Position numbers and translations under genes: made by a program
Notes under the pieces: model-generated
Told to the model about the DNA's origin: nothing
Seen by the model: the letters and a program-made list of their open reading frames with translations, nothing else
The model's database searches: none
NCBI GenBank assembly: GCA_024639445.1
Contig: JAHEIJ010000040.1
Coordinates: 1-12,359, forward strand
DNA length: 12,359 bases
Direction: 5' to 3'
DNA from: Gammaproteobacteria bacterium
Lineage (GTDB): Bacteria > Pseudomonadota > Gammaproteobacteria > UBA6429 > Thiohalophilaceae
In this document: piece by piece, positions 1 to 6,634 of the stretch
Layout of the letters: every line of letters begins with the position of its first letter
How positions within the stretch are numbered: position 1 is the stretch's first letter

Positions 1-20
1 GTGAAGGGGGAGAGTCATGA
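1..20 (+). CDS. Possible 3' end of the upstream hydrogenase gene (hybA expected)
   Basis: In frame 3 the first bases encode the residues EGGES followed by a TGA at 18-20. That TGA overlaps the hybB start codon in an ATGA arrangement. In Hyb-type operons the gene before hybB is usually hybA, the ferredoxin-like subunit, so this is plausibly its tail. Only five codons are visible, so the identity is inferred from gene order and not from the residues. Confidence 0.35.
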
Positions 21-1168
21 GCGAACATGCACCACTGGGTGGCAAGATCGTCACCAAGCCATTCATGTTCTTTGCCTTTTTATTCCTGATTGCCATGGCA
101 TTCCTGGCAGCGCGGTTTATTTTTGGCTTGGGTGCGGTCACCAACCTCAGCGATGGCTACCCCTGGGGGATCTGGATCGTGATTGACGTCATGGTTGGCA
201 CGGCGTTTGGTTGTGCCGGTTATGCGGTGGCGTTACTGGTCTATGTCCTTAACAAGGGGCAATACCATCCCTTAATACGCACGGCGGTATTGGCCGGCCT
301 GTTTGGTTACCTGTTGGGTGGTATGGCGGTGATGATCGACCTGGGTCGTTACTGGCAGTTCTATACTTTGTTATGGCCCGGCTATGTTCATCTGAATTCG
401 GTGATGCTGGAAGTGGCCTGGTGCGTGATGGCGTATATCGTGGTGTTAATGGTCGAATTTTCGCCGGCGGTACTCGAGCGTTTCGGACTGAAAAACGCGC
501 AGCAGAAGTTATCCAAGGTGATGTTCCTGGTCATCGCGATAGGAATTCTGCTCCCCACCATGCACCAGTCTTCCCTCGGCACCATGGCGGTGGTTGCCGG
601 CAATCAGATATCTCCCCTGTGGCAGACCAACTTGTTGCCCCCGTTGTTTTTAATCAGTGCCTTGTTAATGGGCTATGCCATTGTACCGTTTGAATCCATG
701 CTGGCTTCGCTGGGACTGAGTCGACCGTTGGAAACGGACTTGCTGGGAAAATTAACCAAGGTGATGCTGGTTGTCACCGGGTTCTACCTGCTATTGCGGT
801 TTGGTGATTTGCTCTGGCGCGGTGCGCTGGGCCTGGCTTTTGTCGGCGACCTGGATTCGATTATGTTCTGGGTTGAAAACATACTGTTTGTGATACCCAT
901 CCTGTTACTGGCTAATCCGGCGAATCGTAACAGTCCCAGGTTGATCTTCCTGTCAGCGGTAAGCTTATTACTGGCAGGATCAATCTATCGCATCAATACT
1001 TACATCGTTGGGTATCACCCGTTTGCGGGTGGCACCTGGCATTATTTCCCGTCAGTCGGTGAAATCATGGTGACGGTGGGTATCTTTTCACTCGAAGTTA
1101 TGCTGTACCTGATAGTTGTAAAAACACTACCGGTTTTGCCTCGAGCTGAAGCCAAACAAACCGCGTAG
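17..1168 (+). CDS. hybB: Hyb-type [NiFe]-hydrogenase integral membrane subunit HybB (NrfD/PsrC family)
   Basis: This is the membrane anchor of a group 1 (Hyb-type) uptake hydrogenase. It passes electrons from the periplasmic HybO-HybC-HybA module to the quinone pool. The 383 residues contain about ten hydrophobic segments, roughly at 15-37, 51-78, 90-109, 128-148, 167-182, 206-224, 247-262, 285-300, 308-323 and 346-369. The family-typical stretch HQSSLGT lies at 183-189, and conserved-looking polar residues sit near membrane edges (MIDLGRYWQ 106-114; SIYRINTY 322-329). Length is close to E. coli HybB. The start is ATG at 17, with the purine-rich GGGGGAGAG just upstream, and it overlaps the preceding stop. 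hybC follows after 30 bp. NrfD-like proteins also serve other oxidoreductases, but the adjacent hybC settles the assignment. Confidence 0.95.
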   Translation: MSEHAPLGGKIVTKPFMFFAFLFLIAMAFLAARFIFGLGAVTNLSDGYPWGIWIVIDVMVGTAFGCAGYAVALLVYVLNKGQYHPLIRTAVLAGLFGYLLGGMAVMIDLGRYWQFYTLLWPGYVHLNSVMLEVAWCVMAYIVVLMVEFSPAVLERFGLKNAQQKLSKVMFLVIAIGILLPTMHQSSLGTMAVVAGNQISPLWQTNLLPPLFLISALLMGYAIVPFESMLASLGLSRPLETDLLGKLTKVMLVVTGFYLLLRFGDLLWRGALGLAFVGDLDSIMFWVENILFVIPILLLANPANRNSPRLIFLSAVSLLLAGSIYRINTYIVGYHPFAGGTWHYFPSVGEIMVTVGIFSLEVMLYLIVVKTLPVLPRAEAKQTA

Positions 1169-1186
1169 CGCATAATAGAATCTGTT

Positions 1187-1192
1187 AAGGAG
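1187..1192 (+). promoter_or_regulatory. Strong Shine-Dalgarno of hybC
   Basis: AAGGAG sits six bases before the hybC ATG at 1199. It is one of the best ribosome binding sites in the window and fixes the hybC start. This fits the need for ample catalytic subunit. Confidence 0.8.
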
Positions 1193-1198
1193 CAAACC

Positions 1199-2926
1199 AT
1201 GGCAAAGCGTATCGTCGTTGACCCGATGACCCGAATAGAAGGCCACCTGCGTGTTGATTGCGAGGTGGATAACGGTAAGGTTGTCAAAGCCTGGTCGTCT
1301 GGGCAGATGTGGCGTGGTATTGAACTCATTCTCGAGGGCCGCGACCCTCGTGACGCCTGGATTTTCACGCAACGCATCTGTGGCGTCTGTACCACGGTGC
1401 ATGCTATTGCCTCGGTGCGCGCGGTGGAGAACGCACTTAAACTGGAAGTGCCGCTCAATGCCCAGTACATCCGCAACATGATCATTACGGCACACGGCAT
1501 ACATGATCACATTGTGCATTTCTATCAACTCTCGGCGCTGGACTGGGTTGATATTGTCTCCGCCCTGCAGGCCGATCCCGAAAAAGCCGCGCAAATTGCT
1601 CAAAGCCTGTCTGACTGGCCGTTGAATAACGCGACCGTATTTAAAGATGTTCAGGCCAAGTTACAGAATTTCGTCAATAGCGGCCAGCTTGGGGTTTTCG
1701 CCAGCGGTTACTGGGGCCACCCGGCCATGAAACTGCCGCCGGAAATCAACCTGATTGCCGTGGCGCATTATTTCCAGGCGTTGGATTATCAACGTACCGC
1801 CAACAAGATTGTCTCCGTACTGGGTTCCAAGACACCGCATATTCAAAACCTGGCGGTGGGCGGTGTAGCCAACCCCATTAATATGGACAGTCAATCAACT
1901 CTCACCCTGGAACGTCTGGCCTTTATCAAGTCAATCATTGATGAACTCGGCGACTTCGTACGCAAGGTTTACATGGTCGACGTGGCGGCGATTGGTGCCA
2001 TGTATGCGGACTGGACCCAGTATGGTGCGGGTGTGACCAATTATCTGTCGGTGCCTGATCTGCCGCTGGATACCATGGGTACACAGTTTGAATTGCCCGG
2101 CGGCTATATCCAGAATGCCGATCTGAGTACCTTCAAGCCGATTACCGGTTACCAGGATGCCTTCTTTGAAGGGGGTGTTAAAGAAAGTGTCAAACATGCC
2201 TGGTATGAGGGCGGAAAAGGGGCGCTGCATCCTTATGATGGTGAAACCATTCCGCAATACACCGACTTCCAGGATGACGGCAAGTATTCCTGGGTGAAAG
2301 CGCCGACCTTCAATGACAAACGTGCCCAGGTTGGACCCCTTGCTAATGTATTGGCCATGGCGGCTGCAGGCCATGAACCCACCACGCGTAACCTGAAGAC
2401 CGTGCTGGATATGGCGGGTGCAGTTGCCGGTGCGGAAATTCCGGTCGCGGCCCTGCATTCAACCATTGGTCGACATGCCGCACGGGCCGTGCGGACCGGG
2501 GTGATACTCGAGTCCCTGGAAAATCAATGGGGCTTGCTGATGGAAAATATCGGCAAAGGCGATTACGACACCTTTAATGAACCGGTCTTCCCGAAAGGTG
2601 AAGTCCGTGGAGTAGGTTTCCATGAAGCGCCGCGGGGTGTGCTGTCACACTGGACAGTGATTCGCGATGGCAAGATTGCCAATTACCAAGCCGTGGTACC
2701 CAGCACCTGGAATGCCGGCCCACGGGATGAGGCTGATGAAGCAGGGCCGTATGAAGCTTCGCTGATGGATAATCCAGTCGCTGAACCGGATAAGCCGCTT
2801 GAAGTGATTCGTACTATTCACTCATTTGATCCCTGCCTGGCTTGCGCAATCCACATGGTGGATACGGAGCAGAAGGAAATCACCCGTGTGCAAGGTGTCG
2901 GTGCCCAGTGCGGAGTTAAATTTTAA
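1199..2926 (+). CDS. hybC: [NiFe]-hydrogenase large (catalytic) subunit HybC, precursor form
   Basis: This subunit holds the Ni-Fe(CN)2CO active site and oxidises H2 in the periplasm after Tat co-export with the small subunit. The RIEGH motif is at 12-16, with the family's proton-transfer Glu at 14. The L1 motif RICGVCTTVH is at 59-68, with nickel ligands C61 and C64. The C-terminal L2 motif DPCLACAIH is at 544-552, with ligands C546 and C549. All four active-site cysteines are therefore present. Length is 575 residues; E. coli HybC is slightly shorter. The endopeptidase HybD should cut after H552 and remove a 23-residue peptide, which is longer than the roughly 15 residues of E. coli HybC and contains an extra Cys (C571). 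The TAA stop shares one base with the hybD ATG (TAATG), implying translational coupling of the enzyme with its own protease. Confidence 0.97.
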   Translation: MAKRIVVDPMTRIEGHLRVDCEVDNGKVVKAWSSGQMWRGIELILEGRDPRDAWIFTQRICGVCTTVHAIASVRAVENALKLEVPLNAQYIRNMIITAHGIHDHIVHFYQLSALDWVDIVSALQADPEKAAQIAQSLSDWPLNNATVFKDVQAKLQNFVNSGQLGVFASGYWGHPAMKLPPEINLIAVAHYFQALDYQRTANKIVSVLGSKTPHIQNLAVGGVANPINMDSQSTLTLERLAFIKSIIDELGDFVRKVYMVDVAAIGAMYADWTQYGAGVTNYLSVPDLPLDTMGTQFELPGGYIQNADLSTFKPITGYQDAFFEGGVKESVKHAWYEGGKGALHPYDGETIPQYTDFQDDGKYSWVKAPTFNDKRAQVGPLANVLAMAAAGHEPTTRNLKTVLDMAGAVAGAEIPVAALHSTIGRHAARAVRTGVILESLENQWGLLMENIGKGDYDTFNEPVFPKGEVRGVGFHEAPRGVLSHWTVIRDGKIANYQAVVPSTWNAGPRDEADEAGPYEASLMDNPVAEPDKPLEVIRTIHSFDPCLACAIHMVDTEQKEITRVQGVGAQCGVKF

Positions 2927-3498
2927 TGGATGCCGCTGTTCATACTTTCAGCATGACTGATACCGAAACAGTAGATGCGCCCGTGTTGGTACTCGGCCTG
3001 GGGAATATCCTGTTGCAGGATGAAGGGGTCGGGGTCGCCGTGGTCGAACGTTTACAACGACGCTATCGGGTGCCGGACGAGGTGGAACTGCTTGATGGCG
3101 GGACTTCCGGCATGTCTTTACTTGAGGACATGCGTAACCGGGAACATGTCATTGTGGTCGATGCGGTCCGTACCGGTAAGCCACCTGGCACGGAAGTTGT
3201 GTTGACAGGAGAAGAAGTGCCGGCCTTTCTTTGCAACAAAGTATCGCCCCATCAACTGGCATTGTCTGATGTTCTTGCTAACCTGACATTAATGAATGAA
3301 AGTCCCCACCACGTGACGGTGGTAGGCATGGAGCCCCTGAGCCTGGAGACCCACCTGGGTCTGTCGGAGATGGTGGCGGACCGGTTGCAGGCGCTGACAG
3401 AAACAGTGATTGAACACATTAAGGCCGCCGGATATGAGGTGGAACAACTTGACCCGGAAGCATGGAAAATGAATGTTTCGTTAATGACAGAAGCTTGA
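2926..3498 (+). CDS. hybD: Hydrogenase maturation endopeptidase HybD (peptidase family M52)
   Basis: This cytoplasmic protease removes the C-terminal peptide of HybC once nickel is inserted, which lets the active site close. The fold signature GLGNILLQDEGVG is at 24-36. The three nickel-sensing residues of E. coli HybD (E16, D62, H93) match E33, D79 (in VIVVDAV) and H109 (in SPHQLALSD). The GTSGMSLLE region is at 59-67. The start at 2926 overlaps the hybC stop and has GGAG at 2912-2915. A second in-frame ATG at 2953 gives a length nearer the family norm but has no visible ribosome binding site. Compared with E. coli HybD, both termini are extended. The next gene begins 11 bp after the stop. 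Confidence 0.95.
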   Translation: MDAAVHTFSMTDTETVDAPVLVLGLGNILLQDEGVGVAVVERLQRRYRVPDEVELLDGGTSGMSLLEDMRNREHVIVVDAVRTGKPPGTEVVLTGEEVPAFLCNKVSPHQLALSDVLANLTLMNESPHHVTVVGMEPLSLETHLGLSEMVADRLQALTETVIEHIKAAGYEVEQLDPEAWKMNVSLMTEA

Positions 3499-3509
3499 GG
3501 AAGCAAATC

Positions 3510-4100
3510 ATGAATCGCGATAAATTAACCCGCACTCTGATGGCAATAATGCTGCTCCTGGCTGTGCAACCGTTATCGGCACATACCACAGGAGGTGAGA
3601 TTGGTGGACTGGGCAGTGGACTGGGACATCCGTTTTTCGGTATCGACCACCTGTTAGCCATACTGGCGGTGGGGGTGTGGGCTTACCAACTTGGCGGCAG
3701 TGCCTTGTGGAAGGTGCCGCTGGTGTTTGTGCTGACCTTACTGGTGGGAGCAAACCTTGGACTGGCAGGCCTCAGTTTTGCGTTTTACGAACCGATGATT
3801 GCTGCCTCGCTGATGGTGCTGGGATTGATCATCGCAATGAAATGGCGCGTTATGCCGCTACTGGCAAGTATCATTGTCGGCGTGTTTGCATTGTTTCATG
3901 GCTTTGCCCACGGTGTTGAAATGCCCCTGGCGGCATCGCCCATGGCATACGTCACAGGCTTCACGCTTGCTACCATCCTGTTACATGGTTTAGGTGTGAT
4001 GCTGGCTTATGGGTTTCAGAAATCGTCTCAGGTCGTGTTGATGCGTGCAGGGGGGGTTGGCCTGCTGGGTACAGGTCTTTTGCTATTGATTGGCACATGA
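3510..4100 (+). CDS. hupE: HupE/UreJ-family membrane protein, probable nickel permease
   Basis: This is a small integral membrane protein of 196 residues. HupE of Rhizobium leguminosarum has been characterised as a nickel permease, so the inferred role here is supplying Ni for HybC. A cleavable signal-like segment ends near A24 (QPLSAH). It is followed by the family's HX5DH motif at H40-D46-H47, and a second motif, FHGFAHGVEM, at 129-138. Five or six further hydrophobic segments fill the rest. The start at 3510 is chosen because GAGGAAG lies at 3497-3503 and a signal peptide begins there. An upstream in-frame start at 3462 would lie inside hybD and mask the signal peptide. Its position between hybD and hybE supports a hydrogenase role over urease. 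Confidence 0.92.
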   Translation: MNRDKLTRTLMAIMLLLAVQPLSAHTTGGEIGGLGSGLGHPFFGIDHLLAILAVGVWAYQLGGSALWKVPLVFVLTLLVGANLGLAGLSFAFYEPMIAASLMVLGLIIAMKWRVMPLLASIIVGVFALFHGFAHGVEMPLAASPMAYVTGFTLATILLHGLGVMLAYGFQKSSQVVLMRAGGVGLLGTGLLLLIGT

Positions 4101-4108
4101 GTTAACTC

Positions 4109-4639
4109 ATGTCTGATCAAGTCAGGGAAGATCGAATAACAAAGCTTGTTCATCGTTTCACGCATATCGGGGAAACCGGTATGCGTGATCTTCCTATCTA
4201 TAATCATAATCTTGAAGTGGAAGCCGTGGATTTTCAACCAACGGACAAGGGTTGGCTCGGCGTGCTCATCACACCCTGGTTTATTAATGTCATTTTATTG
4301 CCAGAGCAGAAGTCTGCCGCCGCCGTACCGCTTGGGGAAAAAGTTACACATGAGCTCCCATCCGGTGAACATGTGTTTACCGTTGGCGAAGATGATGAAG
4401 TGGGTGGCTATGATTTTATTACCCTGGCTTCACCGACATTAAAGTACAAATCACAACAAGTGGCGCACGATGCTGCGATGAAGGCTTTGACCAAACTGTT
4501 GACACCGGCTGGTGGATACCAGGAGCAAGTTCTCGAGCAACCTGTGAAATTTGTATCAACAGAACAAAAAGGCAAACAGCGGCGAAAATTTTTACGTGGA
4601 TTGTTAGGTAAGGATGCTACTTCTGATACAGCCGATTAA
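4109..4639 (+). CDS. hybE: [NiFe]-hydrogenase assembly chaperone HybE (HybE/HupJ family)
   Basis: HybE-family proteins are cytoplasmic chaperones. They bind hydrogenase precursors and in E. coli help delay Tat export until cofactors are inserted. The 176-residue product has the diagnostic core MRDLPIYNHNLEVEAVDF (25-42) followed by GWLGVLITPWFINVILLP (48-65), with a further conserved-looking FTVGEDDEVGGYDFITLASP at 90-109. The C-terminus from about 150 is basic and looks disordered (KGKQRRK), a variable part of the family. The gene lies 8 bp after hupE, with only a weak GAG at 4099-4101 as Shine-Dalgarno, so translation may depend on coupling. It is the last hydrogenase gene seen here: the next gene faces it on the opposite strand. 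hypABCDEF are absent from the window. Confidence 0.93.
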   Translation: MSDQVREDRITKLVHRFTHIGETGMRDLPIYNHNLEVEAVDFQPTDKGWLGVLITPWFINVILLPEQKSAAAVPLGEKVTHELPSGEHVFTVGEDDEVGGYDFITLASPTLKYKSQQVAHDAAMKALTKLLTPAGGYQEQVLEQPVKFVSTEQKGKQRRKFLRGLLGKDATSDTAD

Positions 4640-4712
4640 CCAGACTGCTTGCTAACTTCTAAAACTAGTGTGGTAACGCGTCCCTCTTCAGGGATGAACA
4701 TATTCTCTATAT

Positions 4713-4997
4713 TCAAGTGATTTCTTCCTGCCCTGAATTAATAGGTTCAGGTTTCTCAGTCGGCGGTAGTTGCAGATGGAATCCCTTTTCTAGTAAATCA
4801 TCCATAATGTAGCGCGCATCACCCCGAGCTACTGCGCGCTGTGGTGTTAATTCCAGGTTAATGACTTTCTCAACTTCGCCCAGCGCCTTGAGCAGGGGCT
4901 CAGGTACTCTGGAAAAATCATCTTCTTGCAACACAAAAAGAAAAGTCTCTTGTTTGCGCAGGCTTTTGTAAACGCAGCAATGCAGTGATTGGCACAT
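4713..4997 (-). CDS. ycgL: YcgL-domain protein
   Basis: This is a small cytoplasmic protein of 94 residues in the YcgL family, which is widespread in Gammaproteobacteria. Its molecular function is not established as far as I know. Recognition rests on CCVYKSLRKQETFLFV (7-22), the hallmark DDFSRVPEPLL (26-36) and KGFHLQLPP (71-79), all in family order and spacing. The C-terminal tail PTEKPEPINSGQEEIT is polar and probably disordered. The ATG at 4997 begins two bases after the stop of the upstream minus-strand gene, and no good Shine-Dalgarno is visible, so translational coupling is likely. In many relatives ycgL lies next to rnd (RNase D), but here its partner is an unrecognised helical protein. 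The 3' end converges on hybE, 73 bp away. Confidence 0.92.
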   Translation of the reverse strand: MCQSLHCCVYKSLRKQETFLFVLQEDDFSRVPEPLLKALGEVEKVINLELTPQRAVARGDARYIMDDLLEKGFHLQLPPTEKPEPINSGQEEIT

Positions 4998-4999
4998 AG

Positions 5000-5689
5000 T
5001 TAGTTCATCGGTGTGTCCGTTGTTTCCAATAAGGCATTTTCAAATAATGCCAGGTTGGCCCAGGCAGAAGGTAAGTCATGCCCCTTGCGTTTAAGTTCTT
5101 CGAGTTGGGTTTTACCTGCGTCGTATAATAAGCGTAGTTGTTCCACGTCGAATAATTGCAGGGTTGTTTGCACTGTCTCAGGTTTTTCACCAAGCAGGCT
5201 GGGCAGTAATTCTGTTTCTTTGATAGGCGAGTCAGGTAGTAGCAGATCGACAATAAGTTTATGGTTAAGTAATTGTTGATGTGTTTGACGGGCAATATCT
5301 TCCTCATCCAGGTTGCTCAAGGCCAAGGGATCATTGGTTGCACCCTGGCGCACGGCTTCCATGATGATCTGGATCAGCTGGTTGATCGCGGTCTTGATTT
5401 CCGGATGATCACCCGGTATGGCACAGCAAAGGGTATAGCATTGATCCAGGCGGTCCTTTATGGCAAGAATGATTTCGCTGTCTGTATTGGGCTTGAGCTC
5501 CGCCGCTTCCTGGATCAAGGCCTTGAAATCTTCCAGGAACTGCCTCAGCTCGGCCTGGTCTTCCTGGCGGGCGATCTCCAGATCTTGTTGGGTAACCCCT
5601 GCGCCAGCCTCTGCAAACAAAGGGTTATGGTATTTACGGTGAAGCTGTCGTTCACGCGGGCCGGGTTGTTCACTGAATTGCAGACTCAT
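5000..5689 (-). CDS. Unrecognised helical, acidic cytoplasmic protein, cotranscribed with ycgL
   Basis: I do not recognise a family. From ATG 5689 the product has 229 residues, with no signal peptide and no membrane segment. Residues are mostly Leu, Gln, Glu, Asp and Ala, typical of an all-helical protein, with a highly charged stretch at about 30-65 (LEIARQEDQAELRQFLEDFK). A cluster of three cysteines (CYTLCC, around residue 83-88) is the only notable local motif. The reading frame extends upstream to a TTG at 5725, but that codon overlaps a perfect TATAAT on this strand, so ATG 5689 is preferred; neither start has a good Shine-Dalgarno. The stop lies 2 bp before ycgL, which makes a two-gene operon. 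The gene is divergent from the lipoprotein gene at 5838. Confidence 0.8.
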   Translation of the reverse strand: MSLQFSEQPGPRERQLHRKYHNPLFAEAGAGVTQQDLEIARQEDQAELRQFLEDFKALIQEAAELKPNTDSEIILAIKDRLDQCYTLCCAIPGDHPEIKTAINQLIQIIMEAVRQGATNDPLALSNLDEEDIARQTHQQLLNHKLIVDLLLPDSPIKETELLPSLLGEKPETVQTTLQLFDVEQLRLLYDAGKTQLEELKRKGHDLPSAWANLALFENALLETTDTPMN

Positions 5690-5724
5690 TGTTTTGAACG
5701 GGTTCTCATTAGGGTTGAGACGCA

Positions 5725-5755
5725 ATTATAACCCGGGATTGCAGTGGGTTGGCAC
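5725..5755 (-). promoter_or_regulatory. Putative sigma-70 promoter for the unknown gene-ycgL operon
   Basis: On the minus strand a perfect -10 hexamer TATAAT lies at 5730-5725. The best upstream -35 is GTGCCA at 5755-5750, four of six matches to TTGACA, with a 19-bp spacer. Transcription would start near 5714-5719 and give a leader of about 25-30 nt before ATG 5689. The -10 match is seen directly; promoter activity is inference. Confidence 0.5.
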
Positions 5756-5778
5756 TATTGCCGAATTCCGGGTATGGT
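5749..5778 (+). promoter_or_regulatory. Putative sigma-70 promoter for the lipoprotein gene
   Basis: On the plus strand TTGGCA at 5749-5754 (five of six to the -35 consensus) is separated by 18 bp from TATGGT at 5773-5778 (four of six to the -10). The start would be near 5785, with a leader of about 53 nt to ATG 5838. The -35 overlaps the -35 region of the divergent minus-strand promoter. Confidence 0.4.
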
Positions 5779-5837
5779 TAGCGAACATAGGGCAGGGCGT
5801 AAGGAAGTATACCGGATATTATGAAAGTAAAGTGGGC

Positions 5838-6578
5838 ATGGATATTTACAACCAGATATTGATTCGCAGCATGCGATTCGGCTTGATTATTCTGGCAGGG
5901 ATGCTGCATGGTGCCTGCTCATATCAAATATACACCACTGAAGAACACCGCGCGTTTAATCTCACAGCAGATGATCTTTTTGAGAATGGGATTGCTTTCA
6001 CAACACCATCTTCCATTACGGGCCGGGAACAGGATCGTCAGTCCCTGGCGCTGACATTTGCTGAAGTACTACGGGAGCAACGCCCGGATATTCATGTGGT
6101 CAGTTTACCGGAAACGCTGAGTGCTATTAACAAAGCCGGCTTGCTGGATGAATACATGAAAATGTATGAACACTACGAGCAGACCGGTATTTTCAACTAT
6201 AGCAGTTTAAAAAAAATCAGTGCGATTACCGGTACCCGCTATATTGCGCAATTAAATCTATCTGGTTTCGATCAGGGAGAAAAAGGCCGGTTTGGTATAT
6301 TCGGCTTACGCGTGCTGGAAACCAAGCGAGCCAACCTGCGGGTATTTCTGCAAATCTGGGATACGCAAGAAGGAGTGATTGCCTGGGAAGGTTATGAAGA
6401 AATGAATTACTCAACGGAAACCTACACCGAGCAGGGTATCACTTTCTACGATATTGCCCGCCAGATTGCGGAAAATATGGTGGCGCGTATTCCGCGAAAG
6501 ACAGAGGATGAAGATAACGAATCTGCGCAGGCAGTAATACAACCCAGTGAAGTGACTGCTCGTCCATCCACGAATTAA
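5838..6578 (+). CDS. Putative lipoprotein of unknown function
   Basis: The product is 246 residues from ATG 5838. Its N-terminus has a basic patch (IRSMRF) and a hydrophobic core (GLIILAGML) ending in HGAC, a lipobox-like site with Cys at residue 27. The -3 position is His instead of the usual Leu, so lipidation is likely but not certain. The mature part is soluble, with a segment of alternating pattern (RYIAQLNLSGF, RANLRVFLQIWDTQEGVIAWEGYEEM) resembling the beta-strand layout of CsgG/TolB-N-like envelope lipoproteins. This is a weak fold-level impression, not a family assignment. The C-terminal 25 residues are acidic and low in complexity. The frame stays open back to 5694, but the upstream codons would bury the signal peptide and read through the promoter region. 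An alternative start at 5871 would give a shorter, more standard signal peptide. The gene is monocistronic as far as visible. Confidence 0.75.
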   Translation: MDIYNQILIRSMRFGLIILAGMLHGACSYQIYTTEEHRAFNLTADDLFENGIAFTTPSSITGREQDRQSLALTFAEVLREQRPDIHVVSLPETLSAINKAGLLDEYMKMYEHYEQTGIFNYSSLKKISAITGTRYIAQLNLSGFDQGEKGRFGIFGLRVLETKRANLRVFLQIWDTQEGVIAWEGYEEMNYSTETYTEQGITFYDIARQIAENMVARIPRKTEDEDNESAQAVIQPSEVTARPSTN

Positions 6579-6634
6579 GATTTTTTAACAACAGCTTTTC
6601 CGAATCTATCAGGCTTATTGCCGAGACTGCCTCT

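Noticed and set aside
1042..1603. Long minus-strand open frames opposite hybB and hybC
   Set aside because: They are antisense to strongly conserved genes, have no family-like sequence and carry the composition expected of a shadow frame.
1931..2458. 175-residue minus-strand open frame opposite hybC
   Set aside because: It lies fully antisense to conserved HybC coding sequence, with no motif and no ribosome binding site of note.
4681..4694. TCCCT-CTTC-AGGGA hairpin between convergent hybE and ycgL as a terminator
   Set aside because: The stem is only 5 bp with no U-run on either strand; it is too weak to list as a terminator.
5273..5731. 152-residue plus-strand open frame opposite the unknown minus-strand gene
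   Set aside because: The minus-strand frame is tightly spaced with ycgL and has a perfect -10 box upstream. The plus-strand frame has no such support and ends in the divergent promoter region.
6579..6634. Terminator between the lipoprotein gene and glcF
   Set aside because: There is a T-run just after the lipoprotein stop but no stem before it. The AGGC/GCCT pair on the other strand is only 4 bp with a long loop.
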